A stretch of 64,000 nucleotides of DNA, from positions 992,001 through 1,056,000 of the forward strand of contig JAPNXP010000008.1 of the NCBI GenBank assembly GCA_028753945.1, written 5' to 3'. This DNA comes from Hexactinellida sp. DTS-2022. Lineage: Eukaryota; Porifera; Hexactinellida. This document shows positions 44,293 to 54,504 of this stretch, piece after piece. Within the stretch, counting starts at the first letter, position 1, and each line of letters starts with the position of its first letter. The position numbers and the translations under genes were made by a program. The notes under the pieces are model-generated. The model made no database searches. It saw nothing but the letters and a program-made list of their open reading frames with translations, and had not been told where the DNA came from.

Positions 44293-44667
44293 TATTGTCT
44301 ATTTAGAATTTAATCAAGCATTTATATAATCAAACTATGGAATTATGTTACGTACACAACTTTGCATGTATGAAGGATGAGGTGGAAAACAACACTTATT
44401 TTGATTCCAAAACGTGGGTCCAATTTAGTATTTAGTGAGTAGGCGTATATGAACCTTTTACTTTTGCGGTGGGAATCTGGAAAAAGAGCTTAAATCCTGG
44501 GCTATTAACAGATGTAAATGGGCAGTTTTGATTTTAGTAAGGTAGGCCATATCCACTGACCAAAAATATACTAGGGTTGCCAGATTTTGTCTCTACAACA
44601 TTTATAATATTTTGATGTTGCTAACATATCTACCATACTACTGACTACTGAGGCATATTAGTAACAA

Positions 44668-44900
44668 TCTATATATTAAAAGCGCAATTGTTGTCTATGT
44701 GTGTGTTTGTTGTTTGTTTGTCCAGAATTAATTGGAAAGATTACGAGTCCTAAAAAGCTGAAAATTTGTATACTGGGCTAATTTTGTACTGCGACAAGGT
44801 TCTATTAGTTTTTTAAGAGAAATATTCACATTTAGAGGTGACAAAATATGTTAGCTTTAGCCAATTAAATTCGAGGAGCTACATATACTTCATTCAATTA
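44668..44900 (+). mobile_element. Helitron-like 5' end, family 2
   Basis: TCTATATATTAAAAGCGC after an A, then TTGTCTATGTGTGTGTTTG and AAAAAGCTGAAAATTTGTAT. The same order occurs at 50152-50790. The TC start after A and this leading sequence fit Helitron 5' ends; the 3' end is not found. Confidence 0.5.
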
Positions 44901-45250
44901 GAATAAATATGTGCATAATATAAAGATTTTCTGAGGCTGCAATTTGATTGTTGAAAATAATTTCATCTAACCAATCAATTGCCTGTTTTGCATGTTTTTC
45001 TTTTAGTATGCCTAACTATAAATATTTTTTACTAATCTGAATTAAATGGAAGCGTTAGATTACTTCGAGGACCGCATGGAAGACCGGGAGGAGGACCGCG
45101 AGGACCGACAGCAGCAGGGAGGACAGCGGCGAAGACTAAGAATGCGGAGGTGGAGGGAAGAGAGGAGGGCCCAAGCATGGAGGGCTAGGGTCCTACACGT
45201 TTTAGAATACGTTATAAGGTTTAATTAGATAATCATAGATCACTCTACAA

Positions 45251-45401
45251 CATTGTTTTTTTAGGCCGATCTTGGTGTAAATTCTGCACCAAGATTTTTT
45301 GGAGTTACACCACGATTCGGGTTTGCCGCGGCCGCTGCAGTGTTGAGTTACACCAAGGCCGCGCTTAATTACACCAAGGTCTCAACCTTAAAAAAACACT
45401 G
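45251..45401. mobile_element. 151-bp hAT-type MITE, perfect TSD
   Basis: Ends CATTGTTTTTTTAGG and CCTTAAAAAAACACTG, with perfect 8-bp duplication CTCTACAA (45243-45250, 45402-45409). Four TTACACCAAG / CTTGGTGTAA words inside. Confidence 0.85.
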
Positions 45402-45409
45402 CTCTACAA

Positions 45410-46250
45410 TAATCTATTCTACAATTCTACAATCACACACTAATTCTAAAATCATATTATATATTCTACATTCTTAATTAATGAATTAATAATGCTAAGG
45501 TCCTTCTGGAATTGAAAAACCTAACTATCTTCCTTTAGCTTGTATTCTATTTATCGGTGTCCAAGGACAGGATTTTTTGAGTAATGAAAGGATTTCCGAA
45601 TCGCGCCTAGATTAGCTCAAAGTTAGAATTGGAACAACCCTAAGTTTGCATAACATAAAAGTTAATTATAGCCTTCTATAACGAATTCTTTTGTCTAAGT
45701 ATAGATACTTTCAATATTGAACAAAGAGCGTATATCCTGTATAACAGAGTTTATATGTATTCTCAAACTTGCTATACTTGTTCTAGAATGTTCTAATTCA
45801 CTACAGAGCTTCTATTAGTCCTGTAGTTAATACTTATTTAGCTCAGATTCTGATATTTTAATTCTAAGGCCTAAATTTTATTTTGAATACTCCCACTTCG
45901 GAAAAAGTCGATATTTCCTCGAATTTATTATTGTTGGCTCATTATCTTAGTGATTAATGCTGATTATTGAAGTTCCGAGGTTAGTCAGCTCTAGATTAGG
46001 TATCCCAGATTATATAAAAAAATTTTTAGACCTTAATCTCTGGTATTCTTCTCAAAAAAGTCGGGCATTTAGTCCGGCATCTGTTCAGTCCAAATATTCC
46101 AAAATAAATGGTAAAGAGGGATTGCAATCTTGTGGAAAATTGTTTTATACCTTAAAAAACTTTAACTTCAAACTTGAAATGGATCATTGATATTACTAGG
46201 AAGTTAGAGCTAAGCTCTCGCATATTAATTAATTTCAAGATTTATTGTCA
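45410..46250. other. spacer, no gene recognised
   Basis: A 77-codon + frame at 45957-46190 has no known motif and ordinary AT-rich composition. Nothing else stands out. Confidence 0.3.
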
Positions 46251-46254
46251 CATC

Positions 46255-46545
46255 ACTGAAATGACACCACCATATATGGGCATGTGAATTTATAGGATTG
46301 TGACCATTTGGATAATGTAATCATTTGTTCTTCCAATGAGTTTGTAGTGGGATATTGATGCGAATAGATGGTTAGAGCTAAGCTCTGGAGTCTATACTTC
46401 AGGAGAGAGGAAATTTGCTGCGTCATCAAAAATGGGCACATTACATGCCCATATACGGATCATTTTGAAAACTGTGCGTGTTAGGGTCACGAAATGTATT
46501 ATTGACGGATAGGAAGTCGGGTATTGCGAGTATTTTGAGACGTAA
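46255..46545. repeat. dispersed repeat with CCATATATGG words, copy 3
   Basis: ACACCACCATATATGGGCAT, GTTAGAGCTAAGCTCT, GTCATCAAAAATGGGCAC, AAATGTATTATTGACGG and GGAAGTCGGGTATTGCGAG; parallel to 12360 and inverted relative to 51243. Confidence 0.65.
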
Positions 46546-46559
46546 TTTTTGATTCTAGC

Positions 46560-47065
46560 ACCTCGGGTGTCTGAGAAAAAAAATAGACACGAAAATGTAC
46601 CCTAGAATGAGATTATATGCCATATCGGTCACATTTTCACTTTTTTAGAATTTTTTTTGATGAATTGTTCATTATTTTAGTCAGTAATTGTTTGGATAGA
46701 TTATTGAAAACAGCAATTATACCAATGTTGAGGAATACAGTATTGAGAATCGTTAAAAGTGGTGAAACCGATGTTTTGCTGTGGAAAATGGGTCATAACC
46801 ATTAAAATATGATTGGTAGAGACTCAAAACAAAGTACAAACGTTAGATTTGGTCGTTATGCTGTAGTTTTACCAAAAAAAAATATCGTGTTATGTTGTAT
46901 ATTTTATTTTAATTCCCGATTTATTTCTATGCGTGGACACCCTTATCCTCTTTATTAGCTATCATTTAAAACAAAGTTTGACTCTCTAGCTCAAATACAT
47001 TCCAAGTTCCAAGTTACAGTCAGGTATTTGAATATGGAACTAAATGACGTGTCATTTAATTTAAA
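46560..47065. other. spacer, nothing recognised
   Basis: AT-rich, no supported gene or bounded repeat. Confidence 0.3.
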
Positions 47066-47070
47066 ATTAA

Positions 47071-47583
47071 CTAGCGCGCTTCGCTTGCTAGGTCGCTTCG
47101 CGGCACAACACAACCACACACCAACCGCTTCGCGGTTGGTGTGTGATTTATACTCCTAATATTGATTATGAAGCGTAAATAGGCCTAAATAGTCAAATTT
47201 AACAATGTGAAATTTTAATGATTACGTCATCATGCGATAATGAGTAAGCATATTGGCAATCTGGTGTGAGCAACGTGTCCGCATCATTTTAATGTGCATG
47301 TTCTATTAAATTTTCAGATTTTTATCTCTCAGAGGGCGGGAATTATGTGCGATTAAGTGAATTTTCAGGGTTCTCGAAATGTGACAATGACGTCATAACT
47401 TGTCGAGGTGTAGAAATTTTGAGTGGAAACCTCAACATGTTGGCGGGTGCCAAAAGTTACCCCTATATGCCAAAAATCCCATTTGGAAACCGTCCACTTT
47501 CTTCAATCAACTCGTAACATACAAACAAATATATACACATATACACTGTCACTATACCCAGCCTTGTGTTTTAATAGTATAGA
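47071..47583 (-). mobile_element. complete short Helitron-like element (513 bp)
   Basis: On the minus strand it begins TCTATACTATTAAAACAC after an A (complement of 47584) and ends GAAGCGCGCTAG before a T (complement of 47070), the A|T insertion and TC...CTAG ends of Helitrons. Near its 3' end is a 14-bp stem with a TTCG loop (CACACCAACCGC-TTCG-GCGGTTGGTGTG, about 47109-47142). Contains TGACGTCAT. No protein; moves, if at all, in trans. Other copies: 15172, 21176, 61858. Confidence 0.8.
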
Positions 47584-47885
47584 TTGAAATTTACTATAAA
47601 CAAAGTTCTAAGAGAAATTTGGGTAGTCATCAATGCGATGTTTTAATGCCTATATAGTTGGTACTAACCAAGTAGCACGGGGGGCGACAGAGAGCTTTAA
47701 GCAATTACGTGAATGATTTCAATATTGCAGGAATGACCAATCGGAATTTTTGAGAATTCGAGAAATTTATAGAAAATTCCGATTAATCAATTAATAAAGT
47801 TGAGATTGAAACGGCATGCTTTGTAGCTCTCCTGATAAGGAACAATTTTGAGGGATAGTTTTTTCTCCGACTTATACTTTTTGAG

Positions 47886-48064
47886 CATAGGCGTCGGAAA
47901 TGGGCCCGCCGGGCCTTCGGGCCGCCCGGCCCGAAGGCCCCGGGGCCGGCCCAATCGATTCTGGGGCCGCTACATTCACGGCATCACTAACACAACTATG
48001 GGCCGGGTAGACCCTTCGGGCTGCCCGGCCCATGCCGGGTGGCCGGGTGGGTCCGACGCCTATG
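47886..48064. mobile_element. 179-bp GC-rich hAT-type MITE, perfect TSD
   Basis: Ends CATAGGCGTCGGAAATGGG and CCGACGCCTATG with perfect 8-bp duplication TTTTTGAG (47878-47885, 48065-48072). The interior is packed with GGGCCGCCCGGCC-type palindromes, the most GC-rich spot in the window. It lies about 335 bp upstream of the SPNS start codon. Confidence 0.9.
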
Positions 48065-48072
48065 TTTTTGAG

Positions 48073-48399
48073 ATAACCTCTACATGAACCAGGTCACTTT
48101 CCGGATTTTTCCCCGAATTTTTTTTCTACAATATGACGGCGATTGTGACCTTTAGTGACTTCTAAATGTAAAAATAGTTACCGATTCGAATTTTTCTTTT
48201 ACATTTGGAAACCCAGCATGTCAAAGTATATTTGGAAATATAGTTTTTGATAGATATATTTGTTGAATCCTACCATTGTATCTTATTTTATTAATAGTAT
48301 AGATTATTTTCCATATACCAATGAATAATCAACTTAGGTTCTTCATTATTTTTCACTGATTCACTGATCGAAAAATCAACACAACTGATTGTTAACAGG
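48073..48399. promoter_or_regulatory. upstream region of the SPNS gene
   Basis: Contains the likely 5' UTR. TTGTTAACAG directly before GATGG is an excellent splice-acceptor sequence, so the visible coding exon may be preceded by a non-coding exon or a spliced leader. No TATA box assigned. Confidence 0.35.
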
Positions 48400-49977
48400 A
48401 TGGCTTCTCTAAACACCGATCACATAGATCCTTCGGAAGAGCTGATTCCGAAGCCTGATTCATGTGTTCCTAGCCACAGCAAAGTACGAGACTGTGCTAC
48501 TTTCGCTATTTTAGTTTTCATTAACGCTCTCAATTATACTGATCGCTGGACAGTAGCAGCTATAATTACTAATCTTGAAAATGCGACTACGAACGAGTTC
48601 GGCAGGGCAATCAGCGACTCCGAAGCTGGCTTTCTAACCACATCTTTCATCCTATCATTCATGGTGTTTTCTATACCATTTGGTGTATTGGGAGATAGAT
48701 ACAAACGGACATGGTTGATGGGATTGGGATTGATTATCTGGTCTGGAGCTACTCTCGCTGCCTCGTTCGCGCCTACTTATTGGTTTTTGCTTCTGATGCG
48801 TACATTTGTAGGCATAGGCGAAGCATCATATGCTACTATAGCACCAACTCTTATTGCCGATATGTTCCCTACTCGGCTGCGGTTACGAATGCTTTCTATT
48901 TTCTACTTAGTTATTCCATTTGGGACAGCGTTAGGATTCATTGTGGCTGCAGTTGCGCAGATGTTCGCCGAGTACGTCCTTGAGGAAACAACTGGACAGT
49001 GGCGGTGGGCTCTGCGCGTCACTCCTCCGTTCGGATTTTTAGCAGTTCTATTAATCGTATTTGTGGCTAAAGAACCGCAGCGCGGTAAATCTGAAGAGAC
49101 TTTCAACACTTCAGTCACTTTCATAGCTAAGTCAACCTGGAAGAGTGTTTTAATAGATGTCTTCAATGTTATGACCAATCGTAGCTTCTTGTTTTCCACG
49201 TTAGGCTTCACAGGAGTGGCCTTTGCAACAGGTGCACTCGCCCAATGGGCTCCCAGGTATACCACACTAATTTCCGATGCTTATTTCGAATCGATTATTT
49301 CTTCCAATCAATGCAGTATAATATTCGGCGTAGCTTCAGGGATCGGAGGCTTGACTGGAACTCTCTTTGGTTCTGAACTGTCAAAGTTTCTTTCGAAGTA
49401 TACAGGTAGAGCTGACATGTACGTATGTGCGCTTGGTATGCTTCTTAGCGGGCCAATACTTTTTATTACTTTGACAGTGACACAATATTCTATTTGGTCT
49501 GGGTTTCCTTTGGTTTTACTATGCGTATTTCTAATTAGTTTCAATTGGGCTCCAAATGCAAACATTCTCCTTTACGTAATTGTACCTCAACGAAGATCAA
49601 CAGCTGAGGCTTTTCAGATTTTAGTTTCGCATATGCTGGGTGATGCAGCCAGTCCAACTCTTGTGGGTGTCATATCTGATTGGCTACGTGGGAGTGATAC
49701 CACACTAATCGCTCAGGCCAGCTCCTTACAGACCTCTCTCTACATCACTTGCTTTGTGTCATGTATTTCTGGATTTTTTTACTTATATGGCAGTTTATAC
49801 GTCTGTAGGGACAGAGCAGCAGCAGATCAGAGTAACTCCGATAAGGTCAGAAAAAAGCTTCAAGACGACGACAATCGTGATCTGCTGAGCATCCCTTCTA
49901 ATAAGAAAAATGACCACATCCCTGTTAGTCGTTACATCACACCTCGGGTTATCGACACTTCTACAACTGATAGTTAA
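48400..49977 (+). CDS. Spinster-like (SPNS) major facilitator transporter
   Basis: 525 codons, uninterrupted, ATG at 48400, TAA stop. A member of the Spinster branch of the MFS: twelve hydrophobic segments. Signature ALNYTDRWTVA (43-53) closes TM1, the MFS motif GDRYKRTW lies at 98-105, and MRTFVGIGEASYATIAPT (133-150) plus the FPTRLRLRM loop are hallmarks. The second half has GALAQWAPRYTT and GTLFGSELSKFLSK. Family members export lysophospholipids or sphingosine phosphate, many from lysosomes; substrate here cannot be read from sequence. The N terminus (1-35) and the tail (475-525, DDDNRDLLSIPS) are cytosolic; DLLSI may be a sorting signal. A single exon is unusual for animal SPNS genes and may mean a retrocopy or a lineage with few introns. 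Codon use is more balanced than in the surrounding DNA, as expected for a gene under selection. Confidence 0.93.
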   Translation: MASLNTDHIDPSEELIPKPDSCVPSHSKVRDCATFAILVFINALNYTDRWTVAAIITNLENATTNEFGRAISDSEAGFLTTSFILSFMVFSIPFGVLGDRYKRTWLMGLGLIIWSGATLAASFAPTYWFLLLMRTFVGIGEASYATIAPTLIADMFPTRLRLRMLSIFYLVIPFGTALGFIVAAVAQMFAEYVLEETTGQWRWALRVTPPFGFLAVLLIVFVAKEPQRGKSEETFNTSVTFIAKSTWKSVLIDVFNVMTNRSFLFSTLGFTGVAFATGALAQWAPRYTTLISDAYFESIISSNQCSIIFGVASGIGGLTGTLFGSELSKFLSKYTGRADMYVCALGMLLSGPILFITLTVTQYSIWSGFPLVLLCVFLISFNWAPNANILLYVIVPQRRSTAEAFQILVSHMLGDAASPTLVGVISDWLRGSDTTLIAQASSLQTSLYITCFVSCISGFFYLYGSLYVCRDRAAADQSNSDKVRKKLQDDDNRDLLSIPSNKKNDHIPVSRYITPRVIDTSTTDS

Positions 49978-50150
49978 CAACAATGTGTTCAAGTATATAC
50001 ATGCTACCTATAAATATATATACAACGTAATCTTAATTAATTCCTCCTTACTCGATTATATAAGAACTATATAGTTGTGAATTACGAGTTTTGTTTATAA
50101 TTGTATATGGTGTAATTACAATATGATAAGTACCATATCAGGCATCTATA
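49978..50150. other. 3' region of the SPNS gene
   Basis: AT-rich with TATAAATATATATAC; a polyadenylation signal cannot be chosen confidently. No other gene. Confidence 0.3.
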
Positions 50151-50151
50151 A

Positions 50152-50790
50152 TCTTTATATTAAAAACACAATTGTTCTGTGTTTGGATGTTTGTAATTGA
50201 TTGAAAATACCATAATACAGTACATAATAGATATAGTGATATATTGGATCTAGTGATAATTTTGCAGCTTTAGGTGCGTCCCCGAGCAAATGCCATACAA
50301 ATTTTATTGGTTATAGTGATATCATTATTGGATATAGTGATAATTTGTGTACAGATTACACAAGAGTATTGGATTTTTGACCTTCCCTGGACCCCATAAT
50401 TTCATATTTTACAGTGTAAATATCGTTACCACTTGAATTTGATAAGGAATTTGATTATTCTTTTCGAATATAAGTATTGACAATGTATACACAGTCATAT
50501 ATTAGATGCGGTGATACAGTGGATATAGTGATAATTATCCAATATATATCATTATATCCAATATATTGGATATAGTGATAATTTGGCCACAAATCAGATG
50601 TCCCCACCATTATCACTATATCCAATATGTACTGTACCTAGAAAGCTGAAATTTTGTATATAGGTGTAGTTTGTCATAGCGACATTGGTCTATTGGTATT
50701 CTAAGGACATATTTCTATAGTAAAATTAAATATAGAAATATGTTTAGACGTAATTAAATTAACTGTAGATAATATTGCCGAAACAGATAA
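50152..50790 (+). mobile_element. Helitron-like 5' end, family 2, copy 2
   Basis: TCTTTATATTAAAAACACAA after an A, then TGTGTTTGGATGTTTG; after the nested MITE at 50218-50634 it continues AGAAAGCTGAAATTTTGTA as in 44740-44780. 3' end not found. Confidence 0.5.
50218..50634. mobile_element. pogo-like MITE with GGATATAGTGATAAT repeats
   Basis: CAGTACATAATAGATATAGT and ATATCCAATATGTACTG ends, TA on both sides (50216-50217, 50635-50636). About eight spaced copies of TTGGATATAGTGATAA in both orientations. Inserted in a Helitron-like element. Confidence 0.75.
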
Positions 50791-50799
50791 CTAATTATA

Positions 50800-51235
50800 T
50801 ATATATATAAATAATTGTTAAATTATGCATAACGCTACCTACGAGTACTATTTTTCCAATTGCTACAAAATCACAAAAAAATATTTTTTGAACTAGACGC
50901 TTCATTAAGCTCCCAAGGATATGCAAAGGTCAAATGTACAATATCTCGACTATTTCGACCTCTATATGTACGATATTTGGGGTGCGGAGTATAGTTTTCA
51001 GTGGTTCAGCAATTTCAGATGGATTGTTAGCTGTAACTGACATGATTTTTGGTGATTTTCCTTGAATTTACCTGGCCGATTTGATAGTCTGGCGTAAAAA
51101 CACCAAACTTGTTCAAAAGATCATATAGAAAGAGAAAATTCGCAAAGTTAGAGCACATAATCTATCCTTGGGTTACTATTTCTAACATACCCCACTCTAA
51201 TTACAGTTCTCAGACTCCCGTGCACCTAGAATTAA
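50800..51235. other. spacer, no gene recognised
   Basis: AT-rich; a 69-codon + frame at 51109 has no recognisable feature. Confidence 0.3.
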
Positions 51236-51242
51236 AACTTAC

Positions 51243-51620
51243 TAGTGAAAAAGCCTCGCAATACACGACTTCCTATGCGTCCCTAATACATTTTGTGACC
51301 CTCAGACTCCCCGTTTAGAAAATGGGCATGGATATGTGCCACATTTTGATGATGCAGCAAATTTGTATCTCATAAACTAGAGACTGTAGAGCTTAGCTCT
51401 AATTTATTATTCACATTTATATATCATGCATATATCATTGGAATAACAAATGGGACTATTATCCAAATAGCTACCATGCTAAGAAGTCGATGCCCATATA
51501 TGGAGGTGTAATGTGACCATCACAGACCATCGATCATGAAAATCAGAGTTGAGCAAGAGCTTAGCTCTAACTTGCTAACACTATCAGTAATAGTTTTCGA
51601 GGAATATGAACTACTTCAAT
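51243..51620. repeat. dispersed repeat with CCATATATGG words, copy 4
   Basis: CGCAATACACGACTTCCTAT, AATACATTTTGTGACCCT, AAAATGGGCAT, TGATGATGCAGCAAATTTG, AGAGCTTAGCTCTAA and CCCATATATGGAGG. Reverse orientation to 46255-46545. Confidence 0.65.
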
Positions 51621-51639
51621 TATCTTCAAACCATTTCTG

Positions 51640-52250
51640 TCAGAAGTATTGAATGTTTGTGCCACTATTGTGTCCTTCTAAAGTTTCTAAACCCTCTTCT
51701 CCACATAAATATTTCCTAATACCGGCAGTGGAAAAAGCTAGAGAACTCCGTAATTATTTGTGATATCAACTTGAAATTTCTGGGAGATGTAGTTTATATA
51801 TATATGTAAAAAAAGTTCAGAGCTTTTCATTACTTTTTTCTAATTTCGCAAAGTTGTATGGCCACATTTCTCAAAAATAGGGAAATTCCATCGAAAAATT
51901 GACCTAAATTATTGAATTCCTAATAAATAATATAAATTTCGATAATATTGGTGATTTTCTCGTCCACGCAATTTGATCGCATATTGATTTGACGAGTAAT
52001 GAAGTAAAACAAAGTGTTTCATGTTATCGTGATATTCTACTGGATATATCTATGGCTTATATTACATAGCAACGCTATATATGTTTTCATTGAATATAGG
52101 CAAGTTTAAGAATGAAATCAAGGATGTTTGTTATTTTGCATATACTATACAGTAGGGTAAAGGAACTGATATACTAATTGAATTGACATCGTCAAATGTA
52201 TTGATTTTACCCATGACGTCACAGTCTTGAGAAGTCGTAGGTAGCGACAT
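51640..52250. other. spacer, nothing recognised
   Basis: AT-rich. No bounded element, no gene. Confidence 0.3.
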
Positions 52251-52380
52251 TTAATGAATGTCATTAATCTCAAAACTGGTTTAAGATAGAAACTTTCCAC
52301 TTTATCAATCGTTCCTTTGTCTCGTGCCCACTTGATAAATATGCCTAAACGCCTTGATGCGTTGATGTTATGGTGAAAAA

Positions 52381-52485
52381 ATCCAACAACATTTTCTTTT
52401 GGAGGCACTATCAATTAAGAATTACCAACCACCAAATATAGTGCCTCCAAAGGAATATGTGTCGGCACAGCTGCAATTTTGGATT
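52381..52485. repeat. hairpin MITE, copy E
   Basis: TTTTGGAGGCACTATCAATT on the left and ATAGTGCCTCCAAAGG on the right pair well, then GTCGGCACAGCTGCAATTTT, whose partner is deleted from the left arm. Upstream sequence (52290-52380: ATCGTTCCTTTGTC, CGCCTTGATGCGTTGATG) matches that before copies A and B, so the family unit is longer than the hairpin. Confidence 0.75.
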
Positions 52486-52489
52486 GTAT

Positions 52490-53765
52490 TACTTACCGAC
52501 TACTATGTAGTGGGCCAGTTCTGTAATGACTACCTTGGTTTATTATTTTCGGACCATATCCTCCTCTCTATAGAACACTTTTGTACGAAGAACTAAATTT
52601 CAGGATATGTGTCTTATTGGTTACAGATGAGCACCTGGGCCGGGGTCTATATTTGATTAAATTTATTTGGACAAGTTTATGCACCTTTTAATGTCACAAC
52701 ATAACAATAAATAGAGCCCAACATCCAATTGACCTTATTATAAGAATTGAACGTCTAAGGAATTAACGCCCAAGAAAATTAACGCGCATTGGAGCAAAAC
52801 ATTTGAAATAGAGTCTAAGCAGCTTAATTTCGACGCGTTTGTTTCAGGCCTCTTGTTCCAATTAAGCGAAAAATCTATGTAAAGTAACGACCCGGTAACG
52901 ATTTACAACAATTTCAGTTTTATATCTGTTATATCAATTTCTCCACTAACTCCGGACCCTTGAGATTACTCACCCACACCCATAGTATGAGCCTTAATAT
53001 TTTGTGGACCGCTTGGATGTACCCGTAAACCTCAAAGTCATAATCTCTGGTAAATTTCGATTTTCGGAATCAATAATACAATAAACCCTAATTAGATATT
53101 TTGTTATACCTTTATCAGAATTGATCAAGATTATTAGGATTTGTTCTGATCAATATGAATTTTATATTTCGCGAGCACCAATTTTGAACCCAATTTGTTG
53201 AGTATTTCCTGGGTAAGTTTTTTTAGTTTTTAATTTCCTGATTAAGCGGTTGTCCCGAATAATGGTGACGCAATTAGCAGAATATTTATATTGTACATTA
53301 AATTAACGCATCATACACATTTGCACTTCGGAAAATTATGTAGCTTTCAATTTTGCATATCAATTGTATTTGTATGACTGTCCTGGAATTAACCTTCAAG
53401 GAAATTAACGCGATTTGGAGCTATTCGCGTCAATTCCCTATATTAAGGTTTATGCATTTTATAAAGAATTAATTATGCACCTTTTACAGTGCACGAATTT
53501 TCAAATTGGGTTTAGTTTGTGCCATAGTTGAGTTGTTGATTTCCTTTGTTCACTAACACTTCTGTTTAATTGAGTGTTAAATCTAATTCTATTGCTTCAA
53601 CTTTTGAGGTCGAGTAAGCTTCTATTTTCTAATTGAAAACTCATATTATATATTCCATAACGACAAATTATGTGAATTTATTTCCTTTTGCAAGAATAAT
53701 CTTGTAGAATTAATATACTGACTTACGAATTTAATTCATATTAATTTAGTTTGTATTTAACATAT
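52490..53765. other. old repeat-derived spacer
   Basis: Phrases such as TTTGTGCCATAGTTGAG with TCTATTGCTTCAACTT (53510-53610) recur at 3905-3990 in the same order, so this is the distal part of the larger element that carries the hairpins. Two ATTAACGC runs with GGAGC (52785, 53415) repeat locally. No gene. Confidence 0.4.
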
Positions 53766-54077
53766 AGTAGCAGGGATACCAACCTCTGAAAACCAAAAAG
53801 CGGGAGGTTTGCCATTTTGGCGGGAGTTTTACAAAAATGCGGGAGATTCAAAATAAATGCTATTTCTTTGAATCTATCAAGAATAGAACAATACAATATG
53901 ATTAATTTTTATGTTTGAATATCTACAATTAGGAAACGCATATTTTCTAGTTATCTTTCAAATTTCTTCCCGCGTAACCTGTATTCACCTAATGTATGCA
54001 ATAACACCACAAAAACGAAATACGTAGCTACATTAATGAATTATAATTTTTCTACAAAGTATATCTTTTATTTTATT

Positions 54078-54500
54078 GTGCTATTCACCATATGATGACG
54101 TAATCGCTATTTTGGGTGCGAAATATCGTGTTTTTATAACCTAATTTACCATAGTTAAACGCGTTATAAATAGGAAGTTACCTATTAGGATTGATCAGAA
54201 CTAGCCCAGTTTACATAAAATTGATAGTTTTTGAGTTATGGTTCATTTTATAAAATAAAATTTCCCTGGCAACCGAGGAATGTGTCAATATTCCATTTAC
54301 AATTTCAATATATTACATTTAACTAGTTCTGGGTATCATCATGTTCCAATCTTGAACATTTTAAAAGGTGTTTAACTATGGTAAAAGCAGGTTATTATAA
54401 CACGATATTTTGCACCCAAAATAGCGATTACGTCATCATATGGTGAAATAGCACAATTCTGAAGGATGCTATGTATACCTTGATACCAAGTTCCTATATA
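54078..54500. mobile_element. MITE with about 85-bp inverted repeats
   Basis: GCTATTCACCATATGATGACG pairs with CGTCATCATATGGTGAAATAGC; pairing continues through ATTTTGGGTGC / GCACCCAAAAT and TATAACC. The middle (GGCAACCGAGGAATGTGTCAA, GTTCTGGGTATCA) and the tail to 54500 match the foldback at 10256-10517. Confidence 0.75.
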
Positions 54501-54504
54501 GTTA

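Noticed and set aside
45046-45228. Arg/Glu-rich 60-codon frame
   Set aside because: Composition-driven (GGAGGACCG-type words), short, no homologue recognised, and inside a probable Helitron-like region. Its ATG and stop are real, so it is kept here as a possibility only.
47848-48087. Gly/Pro/Arg-rich frame upstream of SPNS
   Set aside because: Covers the GC-rich MITE 47886-48064; palindromic words, not a gene.
48903-49565. Antisense frames within the SPNS gene
   Set aside because: Shadows of a strongly supported coding exon on the other strand.
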